Shown: positions 41,209-53,141, numbered from the stretch's first letter. The stretch is 64,000 nt of DNA from Onthophagus taurus (GCF_036711975.1 NC_091976.1:22010001-22074000); one strand, 5' to 3'. A program made the numbers and translations. Notes: generated from the letters alone by a model not told the origin.

Positions 41209-42306
41209 TTAGCAGTAATATTGGGATGAATATTTAGTAACAAATTTTAAATATTCTTCAACAGGAAAAACTTCGCTAAATTCCATATCGGTACAAGCAA
41301 CTCCATTAATATTCATAATATCAAATCTTTCGTAGCTAAAATCTGATACATCAACATTAACTTTGCGTAATTCTTGGATAACATTTCCCAGTTGATAACA
41401 CCTCCATAAGTTATCATTTATTACTAAATGTCGTAAAGTGGGGACGTTTTGATGTAATTTAATCGTGTCTAAATATTGAATTCCATTACCAGAAATATCC
41501 AACCGAGATAAAATTCTTAATGGTAAAATAAGTGACGAATCAAATTCCGAAAAATAATTGTGTGATAAATTTAGAAAAACCAAATTCTTTAACGGTGAAA
41601 AAACTCCAATAGGAAACGTTTTAAATTTATTATTCGACAAATTTAAATCTCTTAAAGTTTGTATGTTGCTAAAAACACCTAATGGTAATGAACACAATTT
41701 GTTGTTTGATAAATTTAAAATTTCTATTCCATTAACATTCCAAAATGATCCTTTTTCGAGATTAATAATTAAATTGTGTGAAAAATCCATCGACATAACT
41801 CCATGTAGACCCTTAAAAACGCCCGGTGGAATCGTAACCAATTTATTATAACTAATATAAACAGAATTCGCTTCGAAATTATTCAGAAATCCTTCCGTTA
41901 AATTTTCAATATTATTAAATTCCAAATGTAACTCGTAAACGTGTCTTAAACCCGCAAAGGCATTTTCAGATACATTAATAATCTTATTATGCTCCAAATG
42001 AATATGTTGCAAGTTTCTTAGATTTTCAAACGCGTGATTTGTAATATTTTCCATGTTACTTCCAGTTACGTTGAACATCAGCAAAGCGTTTCTATGTGAA
42101 AATGTATCTTTATTAAACACTCTCAAATCGCAAAGTTCACAGTTGAGGCGATAATCGCCATAATACATTTTTGGGAAGAATTTTCTTATTTTTGTACATT
42201 GGTAACTGTTGGTTTCATCGTCAAATGTACATCCTTCTTTCACTAAAGCATGAAATAGTCCAGCTTCAATACAAAGAGGTAAAAGAAAAATGGGTAGATA
42301 TTTCAT
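41209..42306 (-). CDS. Secreted leucine-rich-repeat protein, 365 aa
   Basis: One exon encodes 365 residues. The signal peptide is MKYLPIFLLPLCIEA. A cysteine-containing N-terminal cap follows (VKEGCTFDDETNSYQCTKIR, then NCELC). About eight LRRs of 24 residues run from about residue 80 to 290, with L-x-x-L-x-L-x-x-N repeats such as LQHIHLEHNKI, VYELHLEFNNI, IEILNLSNNKLCSLP and LVFLNLSHNYF. A C-terminal cap with CYQLG and VACTD closes it. There is no transmembrane segment or GPI signal, so it should be extracellular. Such proteins serve in adhesion, receptor decoy or immune recognition (compare mosquito LRIM proteins or Toll ectodomains). Exact orthology is not clear. It has several N-glycosylation sites, including NVT, NIT and NLS. 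Confidence 0.85.
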   Translation of the reverse strand: MKYLPIFLLPLCIEAGLFHALVKEGCTFDDETNSYQCTKIRKFFPKMYYGDYRLNCELCDLRVFNKDTFSHRNALLMFNVTGSNMENITNHAFENLRNLQHIHLEHNKIINVSENAFAGLRHVYELHLEFNNIENLTEGFLNNFEANSVYISYNKLVTIPPGVFKGLHGVMSMDFSHNLIINLEKGSFWNVNGIEILNLSNNKLCSLPLGVFSNIQTLRDLNLSNNKFKTFPIGVFSPLKNLVFLNLSHNYFSEFDSSLILPLRILSRLDISGNGIQYLDTIKLHQNVPTLRHLVINDNLWRCYQLGNVIQELRKVNVDVSDFSYERFDIMNINGVACTDMEFSEVFPVEEYLKFVTKYSSQYYC

Positions 42307-42545
42307 TTTTATCTAAAACAAAAAAGAATGTATTGGTTTTAAATAATCTGAAATTGATTACTAATTAATATAAAGATTATGTTGTTTTGAAGATATCTTA
42401 AACACTGCTCATTAGACTTTGTCAACGTGACTCATTTCATGTTAGATATAAAATTTTGCAACTTTGGAGATGACAGGAAAAAATAATTTGAATAATTTCA
42501 GATTACTGGAAGTCCAGAACATGCAGAATAACAAGAATGTCCACC

Positions 42546-43200
42546 TCTACTGTATTAAAAAAAAACGCAGGTAAATTTTGAAAACTGCGAAAGAATCCAC
42601 GGGAGCAAAGAATTAATGGTTTATTGAATATCAACTTCGCCAGACAAGTGTTATATAAAGTGGCAGAACTCCAAATGAACCAAAACAACATACTATAGTA
42701 AAACCTGTACTCAAATACATAGTACAAAGTCGGCAACCTCGACATGCCATAATTGTTCGTAATCAGTAATATTGATATACTGCTGATACTAGTAGTTGTG
42801 AAACAGCAAATCGCAAGAATTTGGTAGACACTTGGGTTGTTCTCTAAAAAGATGAACATTGCAGAAAAGATGTACGAAGCTTACAATACAAAAACGCAGG
42901 TAAAGTTTCTAAAAATTTTGAAGACTACGACGATTTGAATCCTTCATGCGAAAGAATCCACGGCAATAAAGAATTAACGGTTTATTGAAACATCAGCTTC
43001 GCCAAACAAATATTACCTAAAGTGCAGAACTAAACATGAACCAGAACAACACGTGACTCATTATTAGCAATGAACCATTATTTGCATGCTCATGACAAAT
43101 GTTTCAATCCGAGTCTAATGTAATGCTTTTCAAAGCCTTCGTATACAGTGTTTGGTATCTACTTCTCTAAAAAGTTGAGCATTGCAGGGAAGATGTATAA
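42546..43200. repeat. Direct duplication of a 0.35-kb non-coding block
   Basis: The block around 42546-42880 is repeated at about 42892-43200. AAAAACGCAGGTAAA, AAAGAATCCACGG, AAAGAATTAA(T/C)GGTTTATTGAA, CATCAGCTTCGCC and AGATGTA occur in the same order in both. The copies differ at many sites and by small gaps. No recognisable protein is coded. Confidence 0.7.
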
Positions 43201-43209
43201 CACAGCCAA

Positions 43210-45675
43210 TACACAAAGCAATAATTTACTTGTCGAAAGGTCCAGCTTTTATAATGTTTATTGTCGTTCACCTCAATAGTTCTAGTATTTAGATTTAATT
43301 GGACACTTAGCAAGGTATATATGCCAAATAACAACAAAGGAAAATGTCCTGGCCGATGCACTACAACCGCTGTCAAACAGAGAGCTTTCAATTCCCTTTA
43401 TCAACTATTACACCGTCTAGACGTTAATAAAAGCGAACTACAGGAAGTAATTACAAAGTTGCCTCAGTGACCTGGTAGTTCTAGTGGAAAACATAGAAAC
43501 ATCCACAATTAGAAAAGCTTACATCGCCGAATGGATTTTCCGATTGGAAGCGAAGCACAATGGTCGGAAATGTAATTCTAACACTCATAATTCTTAAATA
43601 GGAATTACAACAAAGGAGTCGTTGTAGCGTCAATATATTGGTGTAAAGTGTCACAAAAGCTATCTTAAATATTGCTTCGAAGTATGATAAATTGTATGTT
43701 AGATAACATAGATAGAAGAAGACATTTCAAGCATCAACGTGATACGGAAATCTGTTCATATTATCTATAAATTAAGAAAATACGACTTTTTTAAAAATTA
43801 ATAACTAATTGAAAACATTTCATTTATGGTAATTTAATGGATATACCATATTAATTCCATTTAAGCTTACATTAATTAATAATTTCACCAAATTGTACCG
43901 TTAAAATCAATGAGCTATTAGTTGAAGTCGGGCCCAAAATAACATTTAATTCTATTATAATGAAATAAATTAAATTAGAGCTTCCTTTGATGTAAGTGAT
44001 AATACAACATAATATAGAAAAATAGATTAATGTAAAGACTTACCTTTATTAAAACGAACTTCTTTAAGTCGCTCAAATAAATGGTTGAGTGGATAAAATT
44101 GTAACGAGTAATGTCTAAAATGGTAATCAGACTATTGTTTGTTGATTTCCGACCCGTTTAATCGGGTCAAAAAATTAATAATTTAAACCTACAAACTCGT
44201 CCTCGCAATGGCCATTTTTAAAATACTTATGATATATCTACAATGTGCTCCCAAAATTGCAGTTCGTCGAAATCGATCGAATAAATCAAATTAGCACCGA
44301 GGTTTTACGTTATTATGTTGTAACCCCTCTTGTAGCACAGGACCGTAATGAAGATGATTTGAGTCAAAAATTTTATCATGCTTCAAAACTACGCGAAATT
44401 ATTACTATTTTTTAAACGATTAATTAAAATGTATAATGTGAGTTTTGAAATTATTTGGGTTAATTAAAAGGGTGGTTTTTAAAACACAATTTATGATGAC
44501 TAAATTCGGTTCTGCCCGTTGTATGAATTACACCACTAAATAATAACACTGATGCGGGATATACGAATATATTTAAACGTTTAAATCAATTTAAAGCTAG
44601 ATTAATGTGGCCGCTATACAGAACGAACAACTCCACCCTAAAAACACCCAACACCCCTTCAATATACACTGTATTCCAATACAATGTACAGTACGAATAT
44701 TATTGGGTGGTAGTTATTAATTATCGTTCGAAACTGCGTGTTCCATCCACGCGTCATGTTCTCTCGTTATGTTTTATAAAACGGGTTCGAGGGGAGTTTA
44801 TGAAATCCCCCGTGCCATATTTTACAGAAATCGGCCGGTCCCGAACGTAGCCCCACAGCATTTGACACTTTGCCCCAATAAAAAAATAAAAATACGTAAA
44901 GCTTTAACTCAAAATCGGTGCGCCGCTTTATTTCGATTCTGACGCGAACAATAAACTTTCATGCAGCTTTCCAAATAAACGCATAAATAACGACATTTAC
45001 AAAACCCATTTTATAGATATTTATATATATTAGCTTTATATGTTTATTTTTTATTATTTATTTTAAAACTTTATTTTCCAACCGAGATTTTATTGTTGAA
45101 TTCGACTCATTTTAAATTTAAATTAATTTTAGCTATAACAGAATCTATTTCCAATTATTAATTTAAACCAATAAATAAAATTGAATTGACTTTAAACATT
45201 ATATTTCAAAATATTCAAAAGGTTCAAAAGTTCTTTTATTTTATAGAGCCACCTATACACGTTATAACAAATCATATTATTAAAAATTTTATCAATAGAT
45301 GTCACCTCCAATTTTCTAATTTCTTTCTAAAACATTATAAATTAATGCATTATTTATTATTAAACATATAGAACGTAGATATAGAAATCAATTTTAATTA
45401 ATGAATTCGTTTATTAAAAAAAGCTTCTAAAGTATAAATAGAATTTAACATTTCACCGAAAGAGGTCACTTCAATTTGTAAGAACATTCAAACGTCAAAT
45501 TAACATAACCTAAAATTATTAAAAAAATTAAATTATCACCTTATTTTGAAATTTGGCTCATAATGATACACAAAATTGGTAAGATTTTATTTTTTACAAC
45601 AAACGATAACAAATTTAAAACCATCTTTTAAAGATAATTTCTTGGGGCATGCGCTTTTCGGTTGTTGTTGTAAAT
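43210..45675. other. Intergenic stretch, nothing firm
   Basis: No supported gene is present. A GC-richer block at about 44580-44960 has open frames that match nothing known. The rest is AT-rich. The right end is the promoter region of the isomerase gene. Confidence 0.35.
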
Positions 45676-45775
45676 CCACATGTTTTTTAACAACTTCTTT
45701 TTAAAGCCGGCATTAAGAAGTCTTATTAAGGAGTGTAATTGTTTAAACTTCAATTCGATAATATCATTAAGGAAG

Positions 45776-46483
45776 ATGAGTGATTTATCTGCGGCAAAGA
45801 AGAAAGCGGCCGAAACGGCTGTAAATGAGTACGTTTTTAATCGTTGCAAAATTGGAGTTGGAAGTGGTTCAACGATAGTCCACGCGATTGATAGATTAGC
45901 GGAAAGGGTTCAAAAAGAAAATTTAAATATTACCTGCGTTCCTACATCATTCCAAACGAGGCAATTATTAATTAAATATGAACTTCCAGTAAGCGATTTA
46001 GAACAAACTCCAGTTTTGGATGTTTGTATCGATGGTGCGGATGAAGTTGACGCTGATTTAAATTTAATAAAAGGAGGTGGAGGTTGTTTATTAGAAGAAA
46101 AAATAGTTGCTAGTTGTGCTAAACAACTTGTTATTGTTGCGGATTATACTAAAAATTCAAGAGCTTTAGGAGATCAATACAAGAAAGGAATTCCAATTGA
46201 GGTTGTTCCCATGTCTTATGCTCCTGTTAAAAATAAACTTAAATCGAAATTTTGTGGGGAATTTGTGTTGAGAATGGCTGTCATGAAAGCAGGGCCGATT
46301 ATTACTGATAATGGTAATTTTATTTTGGATTGGAAAAATTTTGATCAAACCTTAGATTGGAAAGCGGTTAATAAAGAAATTATTCAAATCCCGGGAGTTG
46401 TCGAAACTGGTTTGTTTATTGGTATGGCTAAAAAAGCTTATTTTGGTATGGTTGATGGAAGTGTTAAAACTCAAGAGGGTTAA
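45776..46483 (+). CDS. Rpi: Ribose-5-phosphate isomerase A
   Basis: The enzyme interconverts ribose 5-phosphate and ribulose 5-phosphate in the non-oxidative pentose phosphate pathway, in the cytosol. One exon encodes 235 residues from the ATG at 45776 ([20 protein letters not shown]). An in-frame ATG at 45680 would add 32 residues; its context is weaker, but a mitochondria-like extension is not excluded. Family landmarks are IGVGSGST (residues 26-33, phosphate loop), [34 protein letters not shown] (catalytic region) and [11 protein letters not shown]. Length and motifs are complete. The gene is tail-to-tail with the deacetylase gene, with 128 bases between the stop codons. AATAAA overlaps the stop region. 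Confidence 0.95.
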   Translation: MSDLSAAKKKAAETAVNEYVFNRCKIGVGSGSTIVHAIDRLAERVQKENLNITCVPTSFQTRQLLIKYELPVSDLEQTPVLDVCIDGADEVDADLNLIKGGGGCLLEEKIVASCAKQLVIVADYTKNSRALGDQYKKGIPIEVVPMSYAPVKNKLKSKFCGEFVLRMAVMKAGPIITDNGNFILDWKNFDQTLDWKAVNKEIIQIPGVVETGLFIGMAKKAYFGMVDGSVKTQEG

Positions 46484-46611
46484 TAAATCAAATTGTTTTG
46501 ATATATATTAGATTTTGTGTTAAATATAAAATGTTACAACTTCTTTTTATAAACACACCTTATTTAGCACCTAAATAATAATTATTTTTTTACATATTAA
46601 AATTAAGAACA

Positions 46612-49600
46612 TTATTTATACACACATTCTCCAGCAATCCAAGTTTCGAGTACATCTAAATCGTCATTTAAAATTATAAAATCAGCATCTGCATTAAAAT
46701 TTAAAGTCCCTTTTTTGTCAGTAATCCCAAGTACTTGAGCTGGGTGTAAAGTTGCAGTTTCCAAAGCGTATTCTTTAGAACATCCTAAAATTAACGATTT
46801 ATTTGATTGTTTTTTTAATAATTATTTTTAATTTACCAGTTGATTGCATAAAAATTTGTACGCATTTATTCATAGTAGCAATACTGCCACATAAAGTATC
46901 AGTTCCTGCAATGTACGCTTTATTATCGCGAATTTCAATTTCTAATTGACCAATATTATGTTTTCCTTGTGCTAAACCCATAGCAGAAATTGCATCTGTC
47001 ACCAAAACTAAACCTGATATGAATAAATATCAATAAGTAATATAATAAAACAATTTATTAATTTTTTTTACCATTTGGATGCGCTCTATGAGCAATTCTT
47101 AAAGCAGCAGGGTGAGTATGAACTCCATCAGAAATGATTCCAAAATAAACGGTTTTTCCTTCCGGTAGTTGATCTGATGTTAATAATCCTACTAAACCAG
47201 GATCTCGGTGATGGAACTAAAAAAATAATAATTAGAATTAACTTAACAAATTTTAATTAACTAGGGTAGCCTAAACTCAACCTTAATGAATTTTCGTATA
47301 ACAAAGTGGCTAGTAATTGAGAGTAATTTCATTATAGCTGAAGATTAATGTTTAATCTTTTATATATAACATCATGTTAAGTTACATAATATATATGAAC
47401 CACTGCGATTTGTGTTGTCAAGTTTAGTATCGATTGCTTACAACTTAATCCTAATCACACAAAATCACACATTCTCTACACTGAGTTTAGCTGAGGTGAC
47501 TTGTAGCCAAGGCATTATGGTATGTGATAACTAGTTTTTTATGGATATAGTATTAACTAAAGTTTTTTTTTCACAAATTTTATGCCTTAAGTTAAACTGA
47601 GGTCGTTTGCTCTTGAAGCATTGCAATGTTTTGACAAGTTTTGTATGGATGTGGCATTAATTGTAATACTTAATCAGTTGATGTCACAGTCTTAAGTAGT
47701 TTTGCATAAATGCAATATCTACTATTGCATCTATGCGATTGTTTGTCTCTGTTAAAGCAAACTTAATAAATCTACATTAACTGATTAAGCTAAGATCGCT
47801 TGCGACCAAGGCACAATAAAATACCACATCCACTCAAAACTGATCAACGCATAGCTATACTTCCGTCGCAAGTGACTTCGATTAAACCTCAGCTAGATAA
47901 TCAATGTGTTCGCTCAATTATATCGAAGTGCTTACAGCCGAGACAATACAAATAATGCCATTACTGCCATAATGTATTACCTAGCTTTAGTTGCATATGG
48001 TATTAAGGGGGTGTGCCACCTTTGAAATTCTTTTTGTTTAAAGTGTATTTTAGACTGTCTACAATGAGAATCCATTGACAGATGGATTCTCATTGTAGAC
48101 AGTCTATTCTCATGTTTTTCTGTCTAATTGGAAATTCCAAGCTACCTATAACTTTTTTGTCTTTCCTTTTTACTCGATTATATATATGTAGGTATTTTGA
48201 CATTAGTTAGACATTGAGATTGCTTTTCGCACATTTCAACGGCGAAAGTTAACAACGAGTAGTGTTTACGAAGTGCATATAATACATTTGCAAGTATGGG
48301 TGGTAACAAAGGAATGCAAGCTTCTTCAAGTCGTGCAGTGAGACGTACACTACGTGGCAAAAAACCTTTCAATCGTCATATTCTGAAGCATCAAAGTGAG
48401 AGTGTGTGATCAGTGCAGCCAAGAAGTTAAAAATAATCGAAGATGACTACAACGTCAACGTTGATGCAGCATTTGGATACCATTTCATTGATTTTGATTC
48501 TGTTTTTAATGCACTTTCCAACGTTGTTGTTTGCAAAGAATGTGGATCAAAAATTAAATTTTTAGAAACATCTCAACGTGGTTTAGGTTTCAACGTGTAT
48601 ATGTGATACGTGCTCGCCGCGTTATACATTATTTTGCCCTTTAATAGACAATCATACCTATGACATCAATCGAAGATTAATATTTGTTATGATAATCTTA
48701 TGATTAAGTTTTCCCCTTTTATGTGTTCAAAGCAAGTTCTTCATTCTTTTTACAATAAAGTAATTGCGAAAATTGCACTTGCAACAAGAGCCGTGTGTGA
48801 CAAATGTTTTTTGAACGCAACCAGAAAAGAACCAGAATCATCCATTCAGGACAACCAAGTTGGAGGAATAACAGTTTCTGGTGACAGAATATGGAAGAAG
48901 AGGGGATTTTCATCTCTACTGGTGTAACCACATTGATTGGATGGTACGGGTAAAATCTGGAAATAAAGTCAAAAATTTGCAAAAAGTGCAGTTACTGGAA
49001 AGGTAAAGAAGACACTGCAGAATACGAAGATTGGGTCATAAAGTAAAATGTGATATAAACCATACCGGATCTTCAGGAAAAATGAAAGTGGATTTCGTGA
49101 TAGAGATGTTTTAACGATCCGAAGAAAAGGATAATTTGAAGTACTGTTTTTAAATAGGACACGGACACAGCAAAAGTTTCAAAGGTATTATGGACTCCAA
49201 ACCTTACGAAAATATTAGAGTGACAAAAAAAGAATACATCGATTATGTGCAAAAGCGAAATACGTACCCATATTTACAAAATTGAAAGAAAAGGAACAGG
49301 TCTAGGAGGCGAAAGAATTAACGGGGAAATTAATTGATGAACTTTCTATATACAGTAGAACCCCGATTATCCGTGCGCGGATTATCCAGGCTGCGGATTA
49401 TCCATGCCATAAAATTTTCATAAATTTTTTTTTATTTCTAATCGATCGCCGGAAACTGGTCAAAAACTAGAGATTTTAAACAAAAATAAAAAGTTTATTC
49501 ATTTGAAGTTTATTCCCGAAGTAAAGTCGTATTTGAAGAAGGAAACGTTGCCTCAAAAGGCCCTTCTTCTGGACAATGCTCGTTCTCATCCCAATTAAGC

Positions 49601-52109
49601 AATTCTAAGGTCTGCCGATGTAAATTTTTTTGTTCTTTTCTTTCCACCTAATGTTACATCAATTGAACAACCAATGGATCAGGTGTCATTCAGACAATGA
49701 TAGGCATTTACCGAAAAGAATTAATGATGAATTTGTTGTATGAAGTTGACCTGATGAAGCTTTGGAAATCGTTGACGATCAAAGATGCAATTTTCAGTGG
49801 CAAATGCATGGAGTGGAGTGACAGATACGACTATTAAAAAAGCTTTTAACAATATAATGACAATTGAGGAAGATGAAAGCATTGTCTTAGCATCTAGTGA
49901 GGAAGAAACAACTAAATCTGAACTAATTGCATTAGTACAGAACGCCAATGAGTTCAAGGGAACTGATGATAATGAGATCGAAAAATGGATCCAATGTGAC
50001 GAAAATGAGCCAGAGTATCAGCTTCTTAACAACGACGATATAGTTGAAGAAGTTTTGGGAACCTAGTACAACGCAGCCTTATTCATCCGAAAATGAGAGT
50101 GGAGACAAAAAAATTGATAACATGGTATTAGTCAACCGGGTAACGAACCGGGAGACTGAAGAAGCTGCGAATGTTGTACTAGACTATTTTGAGCAGCAAG
50201 AATCTTCGGACTTTGTTGACTTTTAAACCTGCGCAAAATACGTCAGATAATTAAACAAAAATAGAAAATGTGCAACTCCAACCAAAATGATAGACTTTTT
50301 TTTTACGTAGAATATATAAATATGTTGTAAGTTATCTTAGTTAAGTTTTGTTGTTATTCTATGGGGTCTTACCCTTGAAAGACTGTACTGGCTCTATGTG
50401 ACTGTGGTTAGACCTATGATCACATACGAAGCAGCAACCTGGTATAGGAAAGTCCGACAGACTTCAGTTATTAAGAAGCACAAATGTACGGTGTAGGAAT
50501 CGCTGATTAGAGGCTTTGAAAGAAAATATTTAATTTTTCGTATTGATCAACCTTCTATTGATCTTACTCTAGGGAAGTACATAGCCGTTTTTCGATGTAT
50601 CTAAAGTTGTCTCTTTTACAATTACGTATGTTTTTTATCAATAAATATGACATTTCTGGAAAAATTGGCACCATTTTGGTAAAAATGATTATTTTTTTAA
50701 AATCCTACAGAGTTCCCTAGTTTTTGAGTTTAGAAAAAATTTAATCGTTCTCGAAATTTAATTATTCGACTTCCGGTTTAGGAGAAATCCTGCATGATTT
50801 GCAAGCCTAACATTGCAGACATCTAGCGGGCGCAATTTTAATTACTGTTAATAAATAAAATGCGTTTTTAAAACTAGAAATTCTGCTTATAAAAACCCGT
50901 TTTTAGAAAGCATTTTTCCCCATGCAGCAAAAAAATCTTTATTTTCAGGTCTCCAAGGTGGCATACCTCCTTAATCACTTGATGTCATGAATTCATCATG
51001 TTAGCTTTCGTCAAAGTCGCTTGTGGCTTAGGCGTTGCAATGCATTGCTTAGTTTTGAGTTGATACATTATCAATTGCAATGCCTCAGCCACAAACAATA
51101 TTAAATCCATTTATAGATACAAAGAACATTGATGATGATGCATTACAATGCCTAATTTATACATAACTACAATACTTTCTTTGTATACTTTGTCTATATG
51201 AGAGAATAAAAAACTTACAGGTAACATTGCATTGAATAAATGTGTTATAAAAGTTGCCCCATTCTTAACAGCTTCTTCTCCAGAGCTTAAATCAGCCATA
51301 GAATGACCTGAAAATAAAAATTAATATTAAAGAAAAAATACAAATTAAACACAGTGAAGATTATTTTTATTGGTTGATGATGAAGTCAAAAAATCTTAAC
51401 TCACCAACAGAAACAATAATATTTCTTTGAATACATCCCTCAATGACTATTTTAGAATTTTCTAATTCTGGCGCAATTGTGATGATTTGAACATGATCTA
51501 AGGTTCCATACATATCTAAAACACTTTCAAACCCCTAAAATTAAAAAGAAATAATTTTCACTTCTCAAATTAAATAAAACAAGTACATTTTCGAAAGTTT
51601 TGATATGCTGCTCTGGATGAGCTCCTTTTTTCTGAATGTTAATAAATGGTCCTTCTATATGAACACCCAAAATAGTAGCGCCATCTTTATTTCCTTTTCG
51701 TTTTTGTATTTTGGGCAAAACGGTATGGTAAATTTCTTTTGGTGATGTAACAACAGTTGGACAGAATGATGTTACTCCATGGGCTAATAAACCTTTAGCC
51801 ACACAATTAATTCCTTCTTGAGTATCATTTAAATTTGAGAAATCATAACCAAATCCACCTTAAAGGATATTTAACAAATAATTCTGATTATATTGATAAT
51901 TTTAATGTACCATTTATCTGTAATTCTATAAAACCAGGTGCAATTATGGCTCCTTTACAATCGATCTGTTGGTTAGCTTGGATTTTTTCATCAAAAAATA
52001 CTTTTTCTGGGTCAATTATTTTACCATCTCTAATCCAAAAGTCTTCTCTAATAATTTTATGATCCCTGAGTATCCGGCAGTTTATAAATTGCTTTAGTTG
52101 CGAAGACAT
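46612..52109 (-). CDS. N-acetylglucosamine-6-phosphate deacetylase (AMDHD2-type), seven exons, 394 aa
   Basis: The enzyme removes acetate from GlcNAc-6-phosphate in amino-sugar salvage, feeding chitin and glycan recycling in the cytosol. Seven exons join in frame: 52109-51911, 51858-51587, 51534-51405, 51307-51219, 47216-47072, 47013-46837 and 46784-46612. The protein is 394 residues, the usual length. Amidohydrolase landmarks are [17 protein letters not shown] (metal ligand Glu135), GHS (His202), THLFNAM (His223), FHHRDPG (231-237) and LVTDA with catalytic Asp285, then LCGS. All are present, so the gene looks functional. Most introns are 52-97 bases. Intron 4 is 4,002 bases and filled with transposons and short repeats. 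The bacterial counterpart is nagA. Confidence 0.93.
47490..47885. repeat. Cluster of the CCTCGGCC/GCAAGCGACC dispersed motif inside intron 4
   Basis: Forms of the same short motif occur at 47490 (GCTGAGGTGACTTGTAGCCA), 47596, 47789 (GCTAAGATCGCTTGCGACCA) and 47863 (CCGTCGCAAGTGACTTCGAT). They match in inverted orientation the copies at 25318 and 8697. A further copy is at 51011-51036, beyond the transposon. The motif thus flanks the TTAA element on both sides, meaning that the element inserted into an existing repeat field. Confidence 0.55.
48051..48106. repeat. Perfect hairpin, 25-base stem and 6-base loop
   Basis: The arm 48051-48075 (TAGACTGTCTACAATGAGAA and five more bases) is matched exactly by its reverse complement at 48082-48106. 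The loop is TGACAG. It sits about 45 bases inside the left end of the TTAA element and may be a subterminal structure of that transposon. Confidence 0.85.
48296..49345 (+). pseudogene. Mutator-like transposase (PF20700-type), broken
   Basis: Three pieces in different frames follow the order of this family. The first is [20 protein letters not shown] at 48296, then [20 protein letters not shown] with [11 protein letters not shown]. The second is [20 protein letters not shown] plus [19 protein letters not shown]. The third is the block [20 protein letters not shown], further degraded, ending [13 protein letters not shown]. Known members read CDG.W.KRG..SL.G, then G..K and GDG(D)SK..., then HVQKRMGT in the same order. 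Several frame changes, stops and a lost C-terminus make it inactive. Confidence 0.75.
49353..50230 (+). mobile_element. Nested Tigger/pogo-like element, internally deleted
   Basis: After TA (49351-49352) the sequence CAGTAGAACCCCGATTATCC is a typical Tigger/pogo terminal repeat. A little further on comes the C-terminal half of the DDE transposase: [20 protein letters not shown], then [20 protein letters not shown] in two frames. [34 protein letters not shown] and an acidic end with [16 protein letters not shown] follow. The N-terminal half is missing, and no matching right terminal repeat is visible, so the copy is deleted and truncated. It lies inside the Mutator-like element and is younger than it. 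It differs from the Tigger fragment at the left edge. Confidence 0.8.
50370..50480 (+). mobile_element. Short LINE fragment (RT C-terminal/pre-RNase H region)
   Basis: The plus strand reads [20 protein letters not shown], then [15 protein letters not shown]. It matches the block LYxxVVRPxITYAxxVWWPK that precedes the RNase H part of many insect non-LTR retrotransposons. Only about 37 codons remain. Confidence 0.65.
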
Positions 52110-53141
52110 TTTTTCAACACTGTTGTATTAAAAATTTTTCTACAACTGATTCATGAAGGTCACAAATACAACAATTTCTTTGATAAGCAAGTTCATTACC
52201 CTCAAATTAAAAATGGGCAGGGTATATTTAATACTTACTCTTTTGTGGAATGTCGCGAAACGGTGAAGCAAAACTATTTACATATCTAATCAGCCTTATT
52301 AGCTTAAGTAACCATTATAATGTGTTTTAAAACACATTGAAATTTAGAATTTAGGTCGAAATCGATAAACACAGCTGATATCTAACCAACACGAAATACA
52401 CTTGACAGATTCGTGTTTTTCTTTGTATTTTTACTGTAACATCATCTATAAAAGCATAAACATGTTGTCGGTTTATTTGGTTTAGGGAAAATTCGATAAA
52501 TTTGTGTTTATAACCCGATTATTTCCTATTGAGATTAGATAAAATGTGGTTTTACTAAAGTGATAACTTAATATTTTTTACAAGTTCCTAATGATTAAAT
52601 TTATGTTTATTGCGGTAATAAAAGATGTTTGAACATCATTTAAGTGCAAATTACAAATTATTATAAGAAATGTTTCGAAATTTTGAAAAGAAATTTTGAT
52701 TTATTAATTTTTGAATTAATGTCATGTAAGTGAGGAACGTCATTAATAGATGGCGACTCCATCGAGGGGATTAAAATGCAATTATTTAGTTAAGTTTTAT
52801 TTTAAATTACATTTCTTTTGTATCGATAACTTTAAAAATAACCTACGATTACATTTTTATTAATAAATATTAATTATTAGAATTTATTATTTACATGTCA
52901 AAGATAACCTAACCTCAAAAATTCGTAAACGTCAAATTTCAATCCATCAATAATTTCCAAATTTTTTTAATAACTACGTTTTAGCAATATTAAATAATCT
53001 TAAAACAACTTCTCTAAATGTAATTATTAATTAAAATCTAAACAAAATATTTGTATAGGTTGAAATAACCTGACAACTGACAAACTTCAAAATAATCAGT
53101 TCAATTTATTGACCAAACACCCCAGACATAATTCAATCATA

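Larger units (their letters stand above)
48003..50974. mobile_element. TTAA-flanked DNA transposon with a Mutator-like transposase remnant
   Basis: TTAAGGGGGTGTGCCACCTT at 48003 and AAGGTGGCATACCTCCTTAA ending at 50974 are inverted repeats of each other with a few mismatches, and each ends in TTAA. Between them lie a long hairpin, a broken Mutator-like (PF20700-type) transposase, a nested Tigger fragment and a LINE fragment. All are inside intron 4 of the deacetylase gene. TTAA ends are typical of piggyBac-type insertion, whereas the transposase is of another type. Either this transposase family also uses TTAA, or the ends belong to a different element. Confidence 0.7.

Noticed and set aside
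41558-41851. Plus-strand frame with repeated LLFDKFK segments that looks like a repeat protein.
   Set aside because: It is the reverse-strand shadow of the leucine-rich repeats.
44150-44240. Minus-strand piece KNGHCEDEFVGLNY, like the G-x-C-x-x-x-F end of the cytokines.
   Set aside because: Only one cysteine is present, and stops precede it closely. No C-x2-G half exists.
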